NCBI GenBank assembly: GCA_000746765.1
Contig: JOSY01000007.1
Location: 1 to 64,000 of the forward strand
Direction of reading: 5' to 3'
Length of the DNA: 64,000 nucleotides
DNA from: Marine Group I thaumarchaeote SCGC AAA799-D11
GTDB lineage: Archaea > Thermoproteota > Nitrososphaeria > Nitrososphaerales > Nitrosopumilaceae
The position numbers and the translations under genes were made by a program. The notes beneath the pieces were generated by a model, which saw only the letters and a program-made list of their open reading frames with translations, was not told the origin of the DNA and searched no databases. Positions 1 to 9,249 of this stretch are shown one piece after another. Within the stretch, counting starts at the first letter, position 1. Every line of letters starts with the position of its first letter.

Positions 1-1
1 A

Positions 2-94
2 AGAACTGCAATAAGATATGAAAGAGTAGCAGAGAATTATCTTGGATTCATCAACATTGCGTCATTTTTGATGTATTGTAGGGTTTTGAGATGA
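2..94 (+). mobile_element. C-terminal end of a transposase (IS5/IS4-like), truncated by window edge
   Basis: Frame 2 reads RTAIRYERVAENYLGFINIASFLMYCRVLR*, resembling the YE(R/K)xAENYLxFxxIAS end of DDE transposases; no full gene visible. Confidence 0.6.
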
Positions 95-193
95 GTTCGT
101 TATAATTTTGATCTTTTTTGATTATTTCCAGAATTTTTTGTGAATGTGTTTTAGAAGTAGATTTTTATTAAATTTGAAGTCAAAACGATCGAT

Positions 194-1861
194 ATGGGGC
201 TCAATTATTATCAAATTAAGAAGAATATTCTTAGAGCTCGAAAATTAGTTATCAAAGCCACAAATACTGCTGGTTCTGGTCATCCTGGTGGTTCATTTTC
301 AATGGCTGAAATTTTGGGTTGTTTGTTTAACAAACATCTAAAATTTGATCCTAAAAACCCCCAATGGGAAGATAGAGATCGATTAGTGTTATCCAAAGGT
401 CATGCAGCTCCTGGATTGTTTTCAAATATGGCAGTTGCAGGATATTTTCCAGAATCAGAACTTGAAACTTTGAGAAAATTTGGAAGTAAATTACAAGGAC
501 ATCCAGATTTAAAATGTCCTGGAGTTGAGTTTTGTGGTGGTTCGTTAGGTACTGGTTTGTCTTATTCTGTTGGAATTGCACTTGCAGGAAAAATCGATTC
601 TAAAGATTATCATGTTTACACGATTATTGGAGATGGTGAATCTGATGAAGGTCAAGTTTGGGAAGCTGCTATGACTGCAGCAAAATACCAGGTTGATAAT
701 CTTACTGTTTTTCTTGATAGAAACTTTATCCAACAAGATTCATACACTGAAAAAATTATGCCTCTTGACAAAAAATTAGAAAGTGATAATCTTTCTGAGA
801 TGTGGAAAGATGCTTCTAGATGGAAAACTGGTGATAAATGGAGATCATTTGGTTGGAATGTAATTGAAATTGATGGTCATAGAGTTGAACAAATTGATTC
901 TGCTATTAAAAAAGCAAATGCAACTAAAGGCGTTCCAACAATAATTATCTCAAGAACAATCAAAGGAAAGTCTGTTGAGCATATGGAAGATAATCCTGCA
1001 TGGCATGGAAAAGCACCTGACTCTGATGTTGTTCCAATTATCAATATGGAATTAGATTCTCAATTCATGATTGCACCATCAATTATTGCTGGCGATATGA
1101 CAAATCTTGAAAACGAAGTCAAAAGATGTGTTTCTGGAAGATCTGATTATATCCATCTGGATGTTATGGATGGTCAATTTGTTCCAAACAAAACATTTGA
1201 TCATGTTAAAATCAAAGAACTGCGACCACTTACTGTAATTCCGTTTGATTCTCACTTGATGATTAATGAACCTGTAAAACATGTTAGAGATTACATTGAT
1301 GCTGGTAGTGATATTATCACAGTGCATGCAGAAGTAACTGACGAATCTAGTTTTGGAGAAATTCATGATTTATTAAAACAAAATCAAGTTGGTGTTGGTT
1401 TTGCAATAAATCCTGACACTGAATTACCTGAATGGTCTTACAAATTCTTGCCTTCACTTGATCAACTTATTGTAATGTCTGTAGTTCCTGGAAAATCTGG
1501 TCAAAAATACATTGAAGAGACACACGCAAAAATGGCTAGGTTGAATACTATACTAAAAGAGCATAATTTCTCTGGATATATTGAGGCTGATGGCGGTGTT
1601 AATCTTGAAAATATTGGCTCAGTTTTTGCAGATGGTGCTCGTGCATTTGTCGGTGGAGGTGCTATAATTGGACAACAAGATGTGCGTGCTGCAATTAGAG
1701 ATTTCAGAACTGAGGTATTATCTTCTAGAAGGCAACTATTACTTGACAAAGCAAATGAACTAGGTGGAACTGAATTAGTGAATAAATGGATTGGATTGCA
1801 TGTTGTTGGCGAAAAACAAGAACAAATTAAAAAAATTGCACAGGAGAGAGGATATCTTTGA
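194..1861 (+). CDS. Fusion: transketolase N-terminal (TPP-binding) domain + ribulose-phosphate 3-epimerase
   Basis: N-half GSGHPGGSFSMAEIL...GDGESDEGQVWEA (transketolase); C-half MIAPSIIAGDMTNLENEV...YIHLDVMDGQFVPN...VNPGKSGQ-like, EADGGVN (RPE). Confidence 0.93.
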   Translation: MGLNYYQIKKNILRARKLVIKATNTAGSGHPGGSFSMAEILGCLFNKHLKFDPKNPQWEDRDRLVLSKGHAAPGLFSNMAVAGYFPESELETLRKFGSKLQGHPDLKCPGVEFCGGSLGTGLSYSVGIALAGKIDSKDYHVYTIIGDGESDEGQVWEAAMTAAKYQVDNLTVFLDRNFIQQDSYTEKIMPLDKKLESDNLSEMWKDASRWKTGDKWRSFGWNVIEIDGHRVEQIDSAIKKANATKGVPTIIISRTIKGKSVEHMEDNPAWHGKAPDSDVVPIINMELDSQFMIAPSIIAGDMTNLENEVKRCVSGRSDYIHLDVMDGQFVPNKTFDHVKIKELRPLTVIPFDSHLMINEPVKHVRDYIDAGSDIITVHAEVTDESSFGEIHDLLKQNQVGVGFAINPDTELPEWSYKFLPSLDQLIVMSVVPGKSGQKYIEETHAKMARLNTILKEHNFSGYIEADGGVNLENIGSVFADGARAFVGGGAIIGQQDVRAAIRDFRTEVLSSRRQLLLDKANELGGTELVNKWIGLHVVGEKQEQIKKIAQERGYL

Positions 1862-2832
1862 ATGACCCAGTAATGACTGACATGCGTTCAGAATATTCAA
1901 AATCTCTAATTCATCTTGGAAAAGAAAATCCAAATGTTGTTGTATTGGGAGCTGATACTACTGATTCACTAAAAACATCTGGTTTTGGAAAAGAATTTCC
2001 AAATAGATTTTTTAACGTTGGAATTGCAGAAGCCAATCTTGTCACAACTTCTGCAGGATTGGCAGTATCTGGAAAAATACCTTTTGCAAGTACTTATGCT
2101 ATATTTTTGCCTGGGAGAGCAGTTGATCAAATCAGAAATAATGTAGCTTATCCTTCTCCACCTGGTAAAAAAGGTCTTAATGTAAAATTTGTTGTTTCAC
2201 ATGGGGGTCTTTCAGTTGGACCTGATGGTGGCTCACATCAACAAATTGAAGATATTGCAATTATGAGAGTTATCCCAAATTTCCGAGTTTTTATCCCTGC
2301 AGATACAATTGCAGTTTCTAAATTAACATCTTTGATGGCAAATGAATATGGACCATTTTACATGAGAATGGCAAGATCCAAAACTCCTTTAGTTCATTCT
2401 GATTCTCAAAACTTTGAAACTGGAAAAGGAATAACTCTGAGAGATGGTTCTGACTGCACAATTGCTGCATGTGGAATTACTGTTCGAATGGCCTTAGAAG
2501 CAGCTGAAACACTTCAACAAGATGGAATTTCTTGTAGAGTTTTGGATATGTTTTCTATAAAACCCATTGATCATGAAATTTTAGAAAAAGCCGCTAGAGA
2601 AACCGGCTGTATTGTAACTACTGAAGAACATAATATTTTGGGTGGAATGGGTTCTGCAGTTGCTGAGTCTGTTTCTGAATCATATCCTGTGCCTATAAAG
2701 AGAATTGGCGCTCAAGATATGTTTGGTGAGTCTGCTAGAGATAAAGAAATCCCATTACTTTTAGAAAAGCATGGAATAACATCTTTTAATATGGTAAAAC
2801 AAGTCAAAGAAATTAGGAGCAAAAAATTATGA
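1858..2832 (+). CDS. Transketolase C-terminal subunit
   Basis: DMRSEYSKSLIHLGKENPNVVVLGADTT...; ATGA overlap with upstream ORF. Confidence 0.93.
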   Translation: MNDPVMTDMRSEYSKSLIHLGKENPNVVVLGADTTDSLKTSGFGKEFPNRFFNVGIAEANLVTTSAGLAVSGKIPFASTYAIFLPGRAVDQIRNNVAYPSPPGKKGLNVKFVVSHGGLSVGPDGGSHQQIEDIAIMRVIPNFRVFIPADTIAVSKLTSLMANEYGPFYMRMARSKTPLVHSDSQNFETGKGITLRDGSDCTIAACGITVRMALEAAETLQQDGISCRVLDMFSIKPIDHEILEKAARETGCIVTTEEHNILGGMGSAVAESVSESYPVPIKRIGAQDMFGESARDKEIPLLLEKHGITSFNMVKQVKEIRSKKL

Positions 2833-3497
2833 AAATCTTTCTTGATACTGCCAATTTAGAATCAATAAAAAAATTCAATGATATGGGATTGCTTGATGGA
2901 ATAACTACAAACCCTTCTCTCATGTCAAAAGAAAAAGGTAATCCTAAAGATGCAATGGAAGAGATTACAAAAATTATCAAAGGTGATGTAAGTCTAGAAG
3001 TTGTTAGTACTGAATTTTCTGGAATGGTTGAAGAAGGAAAACGATTACGTGAATATGGAGAAAACGTTGTTGTTAAAGTTCCTATGACTCCTGATGGACT
3101 AAAAGCATGTAAGTCACTTTCTTCAGAAGGCATTCCTGTAAATGTGACGTTAGTTTTTTCTCCAAATCAAGCATTACTTGCTGCAAAATCTGGTGCAAAA
3201 TATGTTAGTCCATTTATTGGAAGATTAGATGACATTGGTCAAGATGGTATGAATTTGATTAAAGACATTAAAGATATTTTTAAAAATTACCCTCACCTAA
3301 AAACTGAAATTCTAGTTGCAAGTGTTCGTCATCCAATGCATGTAGTAGAAGCTGCAAAAATTGGAGCTGATGTGGTAACTTTACCTCCTGGAGTTTTAGA
3401 TAAAATGCTTCAACATCCACTGACAAAAATTGGTCTAGAAAACTTCCTCAAAGATTGGGAAAAAGTAAAATCTGAAAATCCTGATGTTAAAATTTAA
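2829..3497 (+). CDS. tal: Transaldolase / fructose-6-phosphate aldolase family
   Basis: MKIFLDTANLESIKKFNDMGLLDGITTNPSLMSKE...KVPMTPDGLKA; ATGA overlap. Confidence 0.95.
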   Translation: MKIFLDTANLESIKKFNDMGLLDGITTNPSLMSKEKGNPKDAMEEITKIIKGDVSLEVVSTEFSGMVEEGKRLREYGENVVVKVPMTPDGLKACKSLSSEGIPVNVTLVFSPNQALLAAKSGAKYVSPFIGRLDDIGQDGMNLIKDIKDIFKNYPHLKTEILVASVRHPMHVVEAAKIGADVVTLPPGVLDKMLQHPLTKIGLENFLKDWEKVKSENPDVKI

Positions 3498-3545
3498 CAT
3501 TTTGTGATATAAAGAATATTGTAAAAATAGAGTTTTGAGGAAAAA

Positions 3546-3818
3546 TTAGGATGAACCCTTATTCTTACTTTTTCTTGAACCTGTTCCTCTACCAGTAATT
3601 CTGGTCATTCCTTCTGTTGATGGTCTAGATTTTGGTTCTGGCATGTCACTAAGTTTTCTTGAACCTGTTCCCCTGCCTGTATGTACCATTCTGTTTCCAG
3701 CAGCTTTTTTCCTTGCTTCTTGAATTTTTCTAAATTCATCACCAGACCATTTTTTGGGATCATCGTCAACTTCAATAGTTCCTGTTCCCCTTCCAGTTCG
3801 TATTTTGATTTTGCCCAT
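3546..3818 (-). CDS. Small basic protein with three TGRGTG repeats, unknown function
   Basis: MGKIKIRTGRGTGTIEV...MVHTGRGTGSRK...RITGRGTGSRKSKNK. Confidence 0.75.
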   Translation of the reverse strand: MGKIKIRTGRGTGTIEVDDDPKKWSGDEFRKIQEARKKAAGNRMVHTGRGTGSRKLSDMPEPKSRPSTEGMTRITGRGTGSRKSKNKGSS

Positions 3819-3885
3819 AACATTAGTTAAATTATCTGGTATTTATCTAATCTCCTTTTTTCAATTATCTTTGATTTTGATATCT

Positions 3886-4908
3886 TTAGTTATTGATCCA
3901 GCCTAACTTTTTGAAATATGTAAACATCATAATTGCTGGAATAGCTGATGCAAGAATTACAATTATGAAAGTTGTAAATGGCCCTAAGAACATTGGATTT
4001 TCTTCAATTCCTCCTGGTAAATTTACGTTCATCCCATAAAATGTTCCAATTACTGTTGCTGGAATAGCTAATGTGAATATGATTGTTAAAACTGCAAGTA
4101 CCTTGTTTGTTTTTTCTGTACTTAACACAAAATCTGTATCTTTGTAAATTTCCATTGTTTCTCTTGATTCCTCTAAAGTTTCAATGACCTTGTCAATATG
4201 GTCAATTACGTCATCAAAATACAATGAGAGGTCCTCCTCATCTCTTTCAGAGAATTTCTTTACGTTTTTTGTTATTTCTAAAACAAATTTCTTTAATGGT
4301 GTAGCTATTCTTCTTAATCTGTTAATCTCTCTTCTAAGTAATGCAATACTTCTTGCAACTGGTTTTGTTTCATCAAACACTCTGTCTTCGATTTCATCCA
4401 AATTTGCAATAATTTTTCTTGAAGTATGTAAAAGATCATCTACTAATACATCTATAATTTCGTGAAGTAATAATCCTGAAGATTTTTGTAGTATTCTATT
4501 TTTTCTTTGTTCATCTGAATTTGATATACATGTGTTTACCAAGTCTACAAGTGGTTTAAGATCCCCTTGGTGTACCGTTACTAGGAAATCCTTTCCTACG
4601 AATATGGATAGTTGACTATTTTTTGAAATTCCAACTTTCTGAGTAAGTGGCGGAAAATGAAGAATTACGAAGAAATGATCATCATAACTATCTAATTTTG
4701 GTAGTTCAAATTTTGTCATACAGTCTTCGATGTTTAGTGCATTGAAATTGTATTTTTTAGCTAATTCTTCAACATCACTTCTGTCTGGATTTTGTAGGTC
4801 AATCCATACAAATTTCTCTGCTTGTATGGTCTCAATTTTTTTCTCAATAGAACTCTCTATGGGTTTTCTACCTGAACGTAATCTATTGGAGATGAATCCT
4901 TTTCTCAT
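3886..4908 (-). CDS. corA: CorA-type magnesium/divalent cation transporter
   Basis: C-terminal IPATVIGTFYGMNVNLPG (GMN motif) and two TM segments. Confidence 0.93.
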   Translation of the reverse strand: MRKGFISNRLRSGRKPIESSIEKKIETIQAEKFVWIDLQNPDRSDVEELAKKYNFNALNIEDCMTKFELPKLDSYDDHFFVILHFPPLTQKVGISKNSQLSIFVGKDFLVTVHQGDLKPLVDLVNTCISNSDEQRKNRILQKSSGLLLHEIIDVLVDDLLHTSRKIIANLDEIEDRVFDETKPVARSIALLRREINRLRRIATPLKKFVLEITKNVKKFSERDEEDLSLYFDDVIDHIDKVIETLEESRETMEIYKDTDFVLSTEKTNKVLAVLTIIFTLAIPATVIGTFYGMNVNLPGGIEENPMFLGPFTTFIIVILASAIPAIMMFTYFKKLGWINN

Positions 4909-5013
4909 GTCGAAAAGTACCCTGATACAACAAATTTAAAGCGATCGTTAAGTGCCTACATAAAATCTATAATAATTATGAAATAAAGAACCGTGCTAAA
5001 ATTTTAGGCTCTA

Positions 5014-5094
5014 CTACTTGTATGGAAGTAAGTACATTCCACCGTAATATGTTAGTCCGATTGTAATGGCCATTGCAACCCACCAAAATCTCAT
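5014..5094 (-). CDS. 26-aa predicted single-pass membrane microprotein
   Basis: Manual read: MRFWWVAMAITIGLTYYGGMYLLPYK*; not in supplied ORF track. Confidence 0.5.
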   Translation of the reverse strand: MRFWWVAMAITIGLTYYGGMYLLPYK

Positions 5095-5187
5095 AATAGA
5101 AATTTCACATAGTTAATAATAAATCTACAGTCTGATTTTCATAAAAAATCAAAGATTATTACTGGATAATCTCTTTTTCTAATTTGT

Positions 5188-5261
5188 GGCCTTCGTAGTA
5201 CAGTGGTTAGTATAGAGGATTGTGGATCCTCGGACAGGAGTTCGATTCCCCTCGAGGGCCC
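5188..5261 (+). tRNA. tRNA-His (GTG)
   Basis: Acceptor GGCCTTC/GAGGGCC, anticodon stem GAGGA-TTGTGGA-TCCTC, T-loop TTCGATT. Confidence 0.93.
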
Positions 5262-5315
5262 TCCTTTTATTTTATGAATTTAGATTTTTTCTGTATTGAT
5301 TATGTGGATATAGAA

Positions 5316-5710
5316 CTATAATTTTGTAGGTCCTATGTCCAACAAGGCTGAGATATTTTTTATGTTGATATTCTTGAACATCTCTACTTCATCATCTTTG
5401 TTATCCATACTTATGAAGAGTAAATGTTCTTCATCAATAGGGATGTTATTCTCTTAATCTTCTCATATGATGTGACTGAGTATAGAGGCCTACCTACTTT
5501 ATCTTTAATTTCTGCGCGTGATTTCCATGATTCAATTGTTCGATTCAATTGTTCTTTTGTTTCTTCTAGAGAAAATAACTGTCTAATATCATCACGACGT
5601 TTTTGAAATAATAATTCTCCGTCTAAACTACAAATGGCTGAAAATCTAACATTTTTGTTTGACACCATTAAAACTTCTAAAAAACTCTTGTAATCTTCCA
5701 TTTTTTTCAT
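5316..5710 (-). pseudogene. DUF6659-like small protein, interrupted by a 1-nt frameshift near 5444
   Basis: Frame A ...SVTSYEKIKRIT|SLLMKNIYSS*; after shift the other frame continues IPIDEEHLLFISMDNKDDEVEMFKNINIKNISALLDIGPTKL*. Confidence 0.6.
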
Positions 5711-5772
5711 TAGTGTTTACTATTAAAAAATATGATCATGTGTTTTTGAGAATATTTGACCCTAACTCTGAT

Positions 5773-6141
5773 CTAAAATATTCCAAATTTACTTGATTCC
5801 ATTTCTTCTTTTATAGCTAGTTTGAATCTAGGTGACTTGTTCTCTAAATTATTGGTTAACCATGTAAGAAATTTCTTTTCAGTACCTTTACCCTTTAATT
5901 TTTCAAAATCAGGCCCCATCATATCTACTAATTTCTGGATGAGTGATTTATTCACGCTTAACACAAAAAAGTGCCATCCAAATGCAAATTCTGAATCTGT
6001 CATGACAAAATCTTCTTCACTATGAACCATTTCTTCTAATAATGATAACTGTCTAGTTAGTGCTTTACTTGTTTTGTCATAATCTACAGCTGATACATTA
6101 ATGTGCATTCTCCCATCCATGATTAATTTATGTAAAAACAA
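5773..6141 (-). CDS. Hypothetical protein
   Basis: 122-aa ORF, coding-like composition, isolated from competing ORFs. Confidence 0.7.
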   Translation of the reverse strand: MFLHKLIMDGRMHINVSAVDYDKTSKALTRQLSLLEEMVHSEEDFVMTDSEFAFGWHFFVLSVNKSLIQKLVDMMGPDFEKLKGKGTEKKFLTWLTNNLENKSPRFKLAIKEEMESSKFGIF

Positions 6142-6160
6142 AATAAAAGGATTACACGAG

Positions 6161-6922
6161 TTATTCTTTTAACATGGGTTCAAAATCTATGTCAAAATTC
6201 ATTTTCATGAGTTTAATGTATGTCTGAATAGATTCTGGAATCTCATCTCCACAAGCAACTCCTAATTTTTTTGCATTTATCCATATTACTAAGGTCTGGA
6301 TAATTGTTAGAAATCGATCATTTTTGATTTCAGATGATCCAATTGCTTTTGTGTATCTTTCTGCAAATTCCCATGCTGTAACAAAATCTACACATTTTAC
6401 ACCAAATATTGCTAGCAATTGTTCTTGCATGTTTTTTGCTTTTTTGAATGGTACTTTGTTTATGATGTATGGAAAGTTTACTTTATCTGGAATACAATCA
6501 GGTAAAGGTCCCCAAATAGTGATTATTTTTGTATCTGAGTTTAGACCTTCAAATTTTTTCAACATTTGATTTGTAATGTTTTCATCTGTAAACCAAAACA
6601 AAATTACTGTTGCGTCAGAAATATCTGAATCTAAAACATCTTGACATTTTACTTCTGCTTGAATTTGTTTTTCTTTAAGATTTTTTTTGGCATTTTCAAT
6701 TTTTTCACAGTTATTATCTATCCCTGTAGCTTTTTTTACCTGAAATTCTTTTTTTGCAATCTCTATTCCTTTTTCATTACCGCATCCTAAATGATAAAAA
6801 ACATCCTCTTTTCCTAGTTCAACAAATTTGAAAATTTCTCTTAGTGACTTTTCTGGTAATTGTACATCTTCTCCACTCAGTAAATTTTCAGGAAGAGTTT
6901 CTAAATATTCATCAATTTTCAA
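6161..6922 (-). CDS. SAM-dependent methyltransferase-like protein
   Basis: DVFYHLGCGNEKGIEIAKKEF..ATGIDNNCEKIENAKKNL resembles class I MTase motif I/II. Confidence 0.7.
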   Translation of the reverse strand: MKIDEYLETLPENLLSGEDVQLPEKSLREIFKFVELGKEDVFYHLGCGNEKGIEIAKKEFQVKKATGIDNNCEKIENAKKNLKEKQIQAEVKCQDVLDSDISDATVILFWFTDENITNQMLKKFEGLNSDTKIITIWGPLPDCIPDKVNFPYIINKVPFKKAKNMQEQLLAIFGVKCVDFVTAWEFAERYTKAIGSSEIKNDRFLTIIQTLVIWINAKKLGVACGDEIPESIQTYIKLMKMNFDIDFEPMLKE

Positions 6923-6947
6923 TAATACTTGTTTTAAAAACGAGAAT

Positions 6948-7217
6948 TTATTCTCTTATGCTTTCTAATTTTGATACTGCTTGCCATAGTTGAGTTCTAA
7001 CATATGAGGGCATATTGGGATCCTGCGTTACATCATCAAGCAGACTAATTGTATTTGCAGCCCTTACTGATAACGAGTATTCGTCATTATTCAAATCCGC
7101 AATCAAATCTGTAATGGATTTTTTGATTGTTTTTGGAGTTGAACTACTTGCAATGATCTGATTTAATGTATCAATTGCTTCTTTCATTGATTCTTTGTTT
7201 TGTGCCTCGTCTGCCAT
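6948..7217 (-). CDS. UPF0147 family protein
   Basis: LNQIIASSSTPKTIKKSITDLIADLNNDEYSLSVRAANTISLLDDVTQDPNMPSYVRTQLWQAVSKLE. Confidence 0.9.
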   Translation of the reverse strand: MADEAQNKESMKEAIDTLNQIIASSSTPKTIKKSITDLIADLNNDEYSLSVRAANTISLLDDVTQDPNMPSYVRTQLWQAVSKLESIRE

Positions 7218-7252
7218 TTTTCCACCTTTTCTTAAAAATTAGAAGTATATAG

Positions 7253-7561
7253 TTACATCTCTACAAATACGCTATCTGATTCAACAGTAACGTTGTATGA
7301 TGTCAAATCTCTAATTTTTGCTGGGAATTTTACCAGTTTTCCTGTTTTACAATCAAATTCTGCTGCATGCCATCCACATGTGACAACACATCCATCTAAT
7401 TTTCCTTCTGAAAGACTTGCGCCTGAATGTGTACATGAATCATCTGTTGCACAATATTCACCATCAATATTTGCAACTAGTATGTCTCTTCCATCAATAG
7501 ATATTTTGATCATTTTTCCAGGAGGGATATCTGATGTTTTTCCTGCAATAATTTTTCCCAT
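7253..7561 (-). CDS. Rieske [2Fe-2S] ferredoxin-like protein
   Basis: CTHSGASLSEGKLDGCVVTCGWHAAEFD with CxH...CxxH ligands. Confidence 0.9.
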   Translation of the reverse strand: MGKIIAGKTSDIPPGKMIKISIDGRDILVANIDGEYCATDDSCTHSGASLSEGKLDGCVVTCGWHAAEFDCKTGKLVKFPAKIRDLTSYNVTVESDSVFVEM

Positions 7562-7602
7562 TGAAGTTTTTATCTGACAATGCTTAATATTTTTTCGTAT
7601 AT

Positions 7603-8379
7603 ATGATTAGAAATGCAAAACTTTCAGATAAACATCAAGTTTTGAAATTTTGTCAAAACACTTTCTCTTGGGGCGATTATGTTGAACATGTTTGGGACTT
7701 TTGGTTAACTGAAGATTTTCTGTTTGTTTATGAAAAAGAATCCCCCATTGGAATTTGTCATGCATTTTTTTCTAAAAACCAAGTTTGGATTGAAGGAATT
7801 AGAGTAGATCCAAATTTTAGAAAACAAAAAATTGCGTCTGATTTAGTAAATCATGTAGAGTCAATAGGAAAAAAAGATAATGTACCTTTTTCATTCATGT
7901 TAATTGATACTGAAAATCACATTTCTCTTTCTATGGCTGAATCATTAGAATATGAAATTTTTCAAACCTGGAATTTTTATTCTCTTGAGCCTGAAAAAAA
8001 CTCAAATTTCAATATTTTTTTTGCAAACTCCTTGGATGAACAAATTTGTACACATTATGTAAAATCTTGGCGATGGCTTCCACTTGATAGTACAATAATC
8101 TCTGAATTCTCTAAACAAAATAAAATAATTCAATCAAAAATTGATGATAAAACTTCTACTGTTATTCTTTCTGATTCTGAACATTTTGAAAAAACTCTAA
8201 TTGTTACATTATTTTCAGGTTCTGAAAAAACAACATTGCAAATTCTATTATTTTTAAAAAATTATGCTATGGAAAATAATTATAATAGAATTCAAATTCT
8301 AACTAAAGAAAAATTGTCAAATTTAGAACTTTTAGAACACAAACTTTCTTTTCATTTGTTAAGAAAAAAATTAGATTGA
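7603..8379 (+). CDS. GNAT family N-acetyltransferase
   Basis: WIEGIRVDPNFRKQKIASDLVNHVESIGKKDNVPFSFMLIDTENHISLSMAESLEYE. Confidence 0.88.
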   Translation: MIRNAKLSDKHQVLKFCQNTFSWGDYVEHVWDFWLTEDFLFVYEKESPIGICHAFFSKNQVWIEGIRVDPNFRKQKIASDLVNHVESIGKKDNVPFSFMLIDTENHISLSMAESLEYEIFQTWNFYSLEPEKNSNFNIFFANSLDEQICTHYVKSWRWLPLDSTIISEFSKQNKIIQSKIDDKTSTVILSDSEHFEKTLIVTLFSGSEKTTLQILLFLKNYAMENNYNRIQILTKEKLSNLELLEHKLSFHLLRKKLD

Positions 8380-9249
8380 TTTTACAACTTTTACTGTGTT
8401 GTTTAAAATACCAAGACCTTCGATTTCCATCTCAACTTTGTCTCCGTCTTTTAAGAACACTGCATTTGGTTTGTTTAACATAACTCCTGCAGGTGTACCT
8501 GTTGAAATGATATCTCCTTTCTCTAATGTCATAACTTTGGAAATTTTTGATATTATTTCAGGTATTTTGATAAACATATTGTTAGTAGAGGAGTTTTGTC
8601 TCAACTCCCCATTGATTTTAGTTGTTAATTTTAGATTTTGTGCATCTTGAATTTCATCAGCAGTTGTGATCCATGGTCCACATGGTGCAAATGAATCAAA
8701 ACTTTTTCCTCTAGTAAACTGTTTGTCTTTAAACTGAATATCTCTTGCCGAAACATCGTTGAATACCATATATCCAAAAATCACATTTTTGGCTTCATCT
8801 GGATTGATATTCTTACAATTTTTCCCAATTATCAAGGCTAATTCAATCTCGTAATCTAATTGTGTGACAAAATCTGGACACTCTATATGGGAATTATTTC
8901 CATTAAGAGCGGTTCTGGGTTTTATGACGATTGCAGGATCTTCTGGTGCAGTTAACCCTTGTTCTTCTGCATGATCTACGTAGTTGAATGCCAAACAAAT
9001 TATCTTATTTGGATTTGGAATTGGTGCCAATAGTTTGAATTTGGAGAGATTTTCTTCATAAGGCAAATCTTGTATTTTGTTTTTAATTTCATCAAACCAT
9101 CCATCAAAGAGAAAATCTTTTACATTGTATGGGATTGGAACTCCAGTAAGATAAGTTATCTCATCTTTTGTTGCAACTTTGTCTCCTTTTACAAACCCAT
9201 ACGTTTCGTTATTCTCATGTACTAATCTTGCTATTTTCATATCAATCAC
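8371..9249 (-). CDS. Fumarylacetoacetate hydrolase family protein
   Basis: IICLAFNYVDHAEEQG...LDYEIELALIIGK...GYMVFNDVSARDIQ...GDIISTGTPAGVM. Confidence 0.93.
   Translation of the reverse strand: MIDMKIARLVHENNETYGFVKGDKVATKDEITYLTGVPIPYNVKDFLFDGWFDEIKNKIQDLPYEENLSKFKLLAPIPNPNKIICLAFNYVDHAEEQGLTAPEDPAIVIKPRTALNGNNSHIECPDFVTQLDYEIELALIIGKNCKNINPDEAKNVIFGYMVFNDVSARDIQFKDKQFTRGKSFDSFAPCGPWITTADEIQDAQNLKLTTKINGELRQNSSTNNMFIKIPEIISKISKVMTLEKGDIISTGTPAGVMLNKPNAVFLKDGDKVEMEIEGLGILNNTVKVVKSI

Noticed and set aside
351-1749. Antisense track ORFs 351-581, 545-736, 1079-1366, 1501-1749
   Set aside because: Lie wholly opposite a strongly recognised transketolase/RPE gene; low-complexity shadow ORFs.
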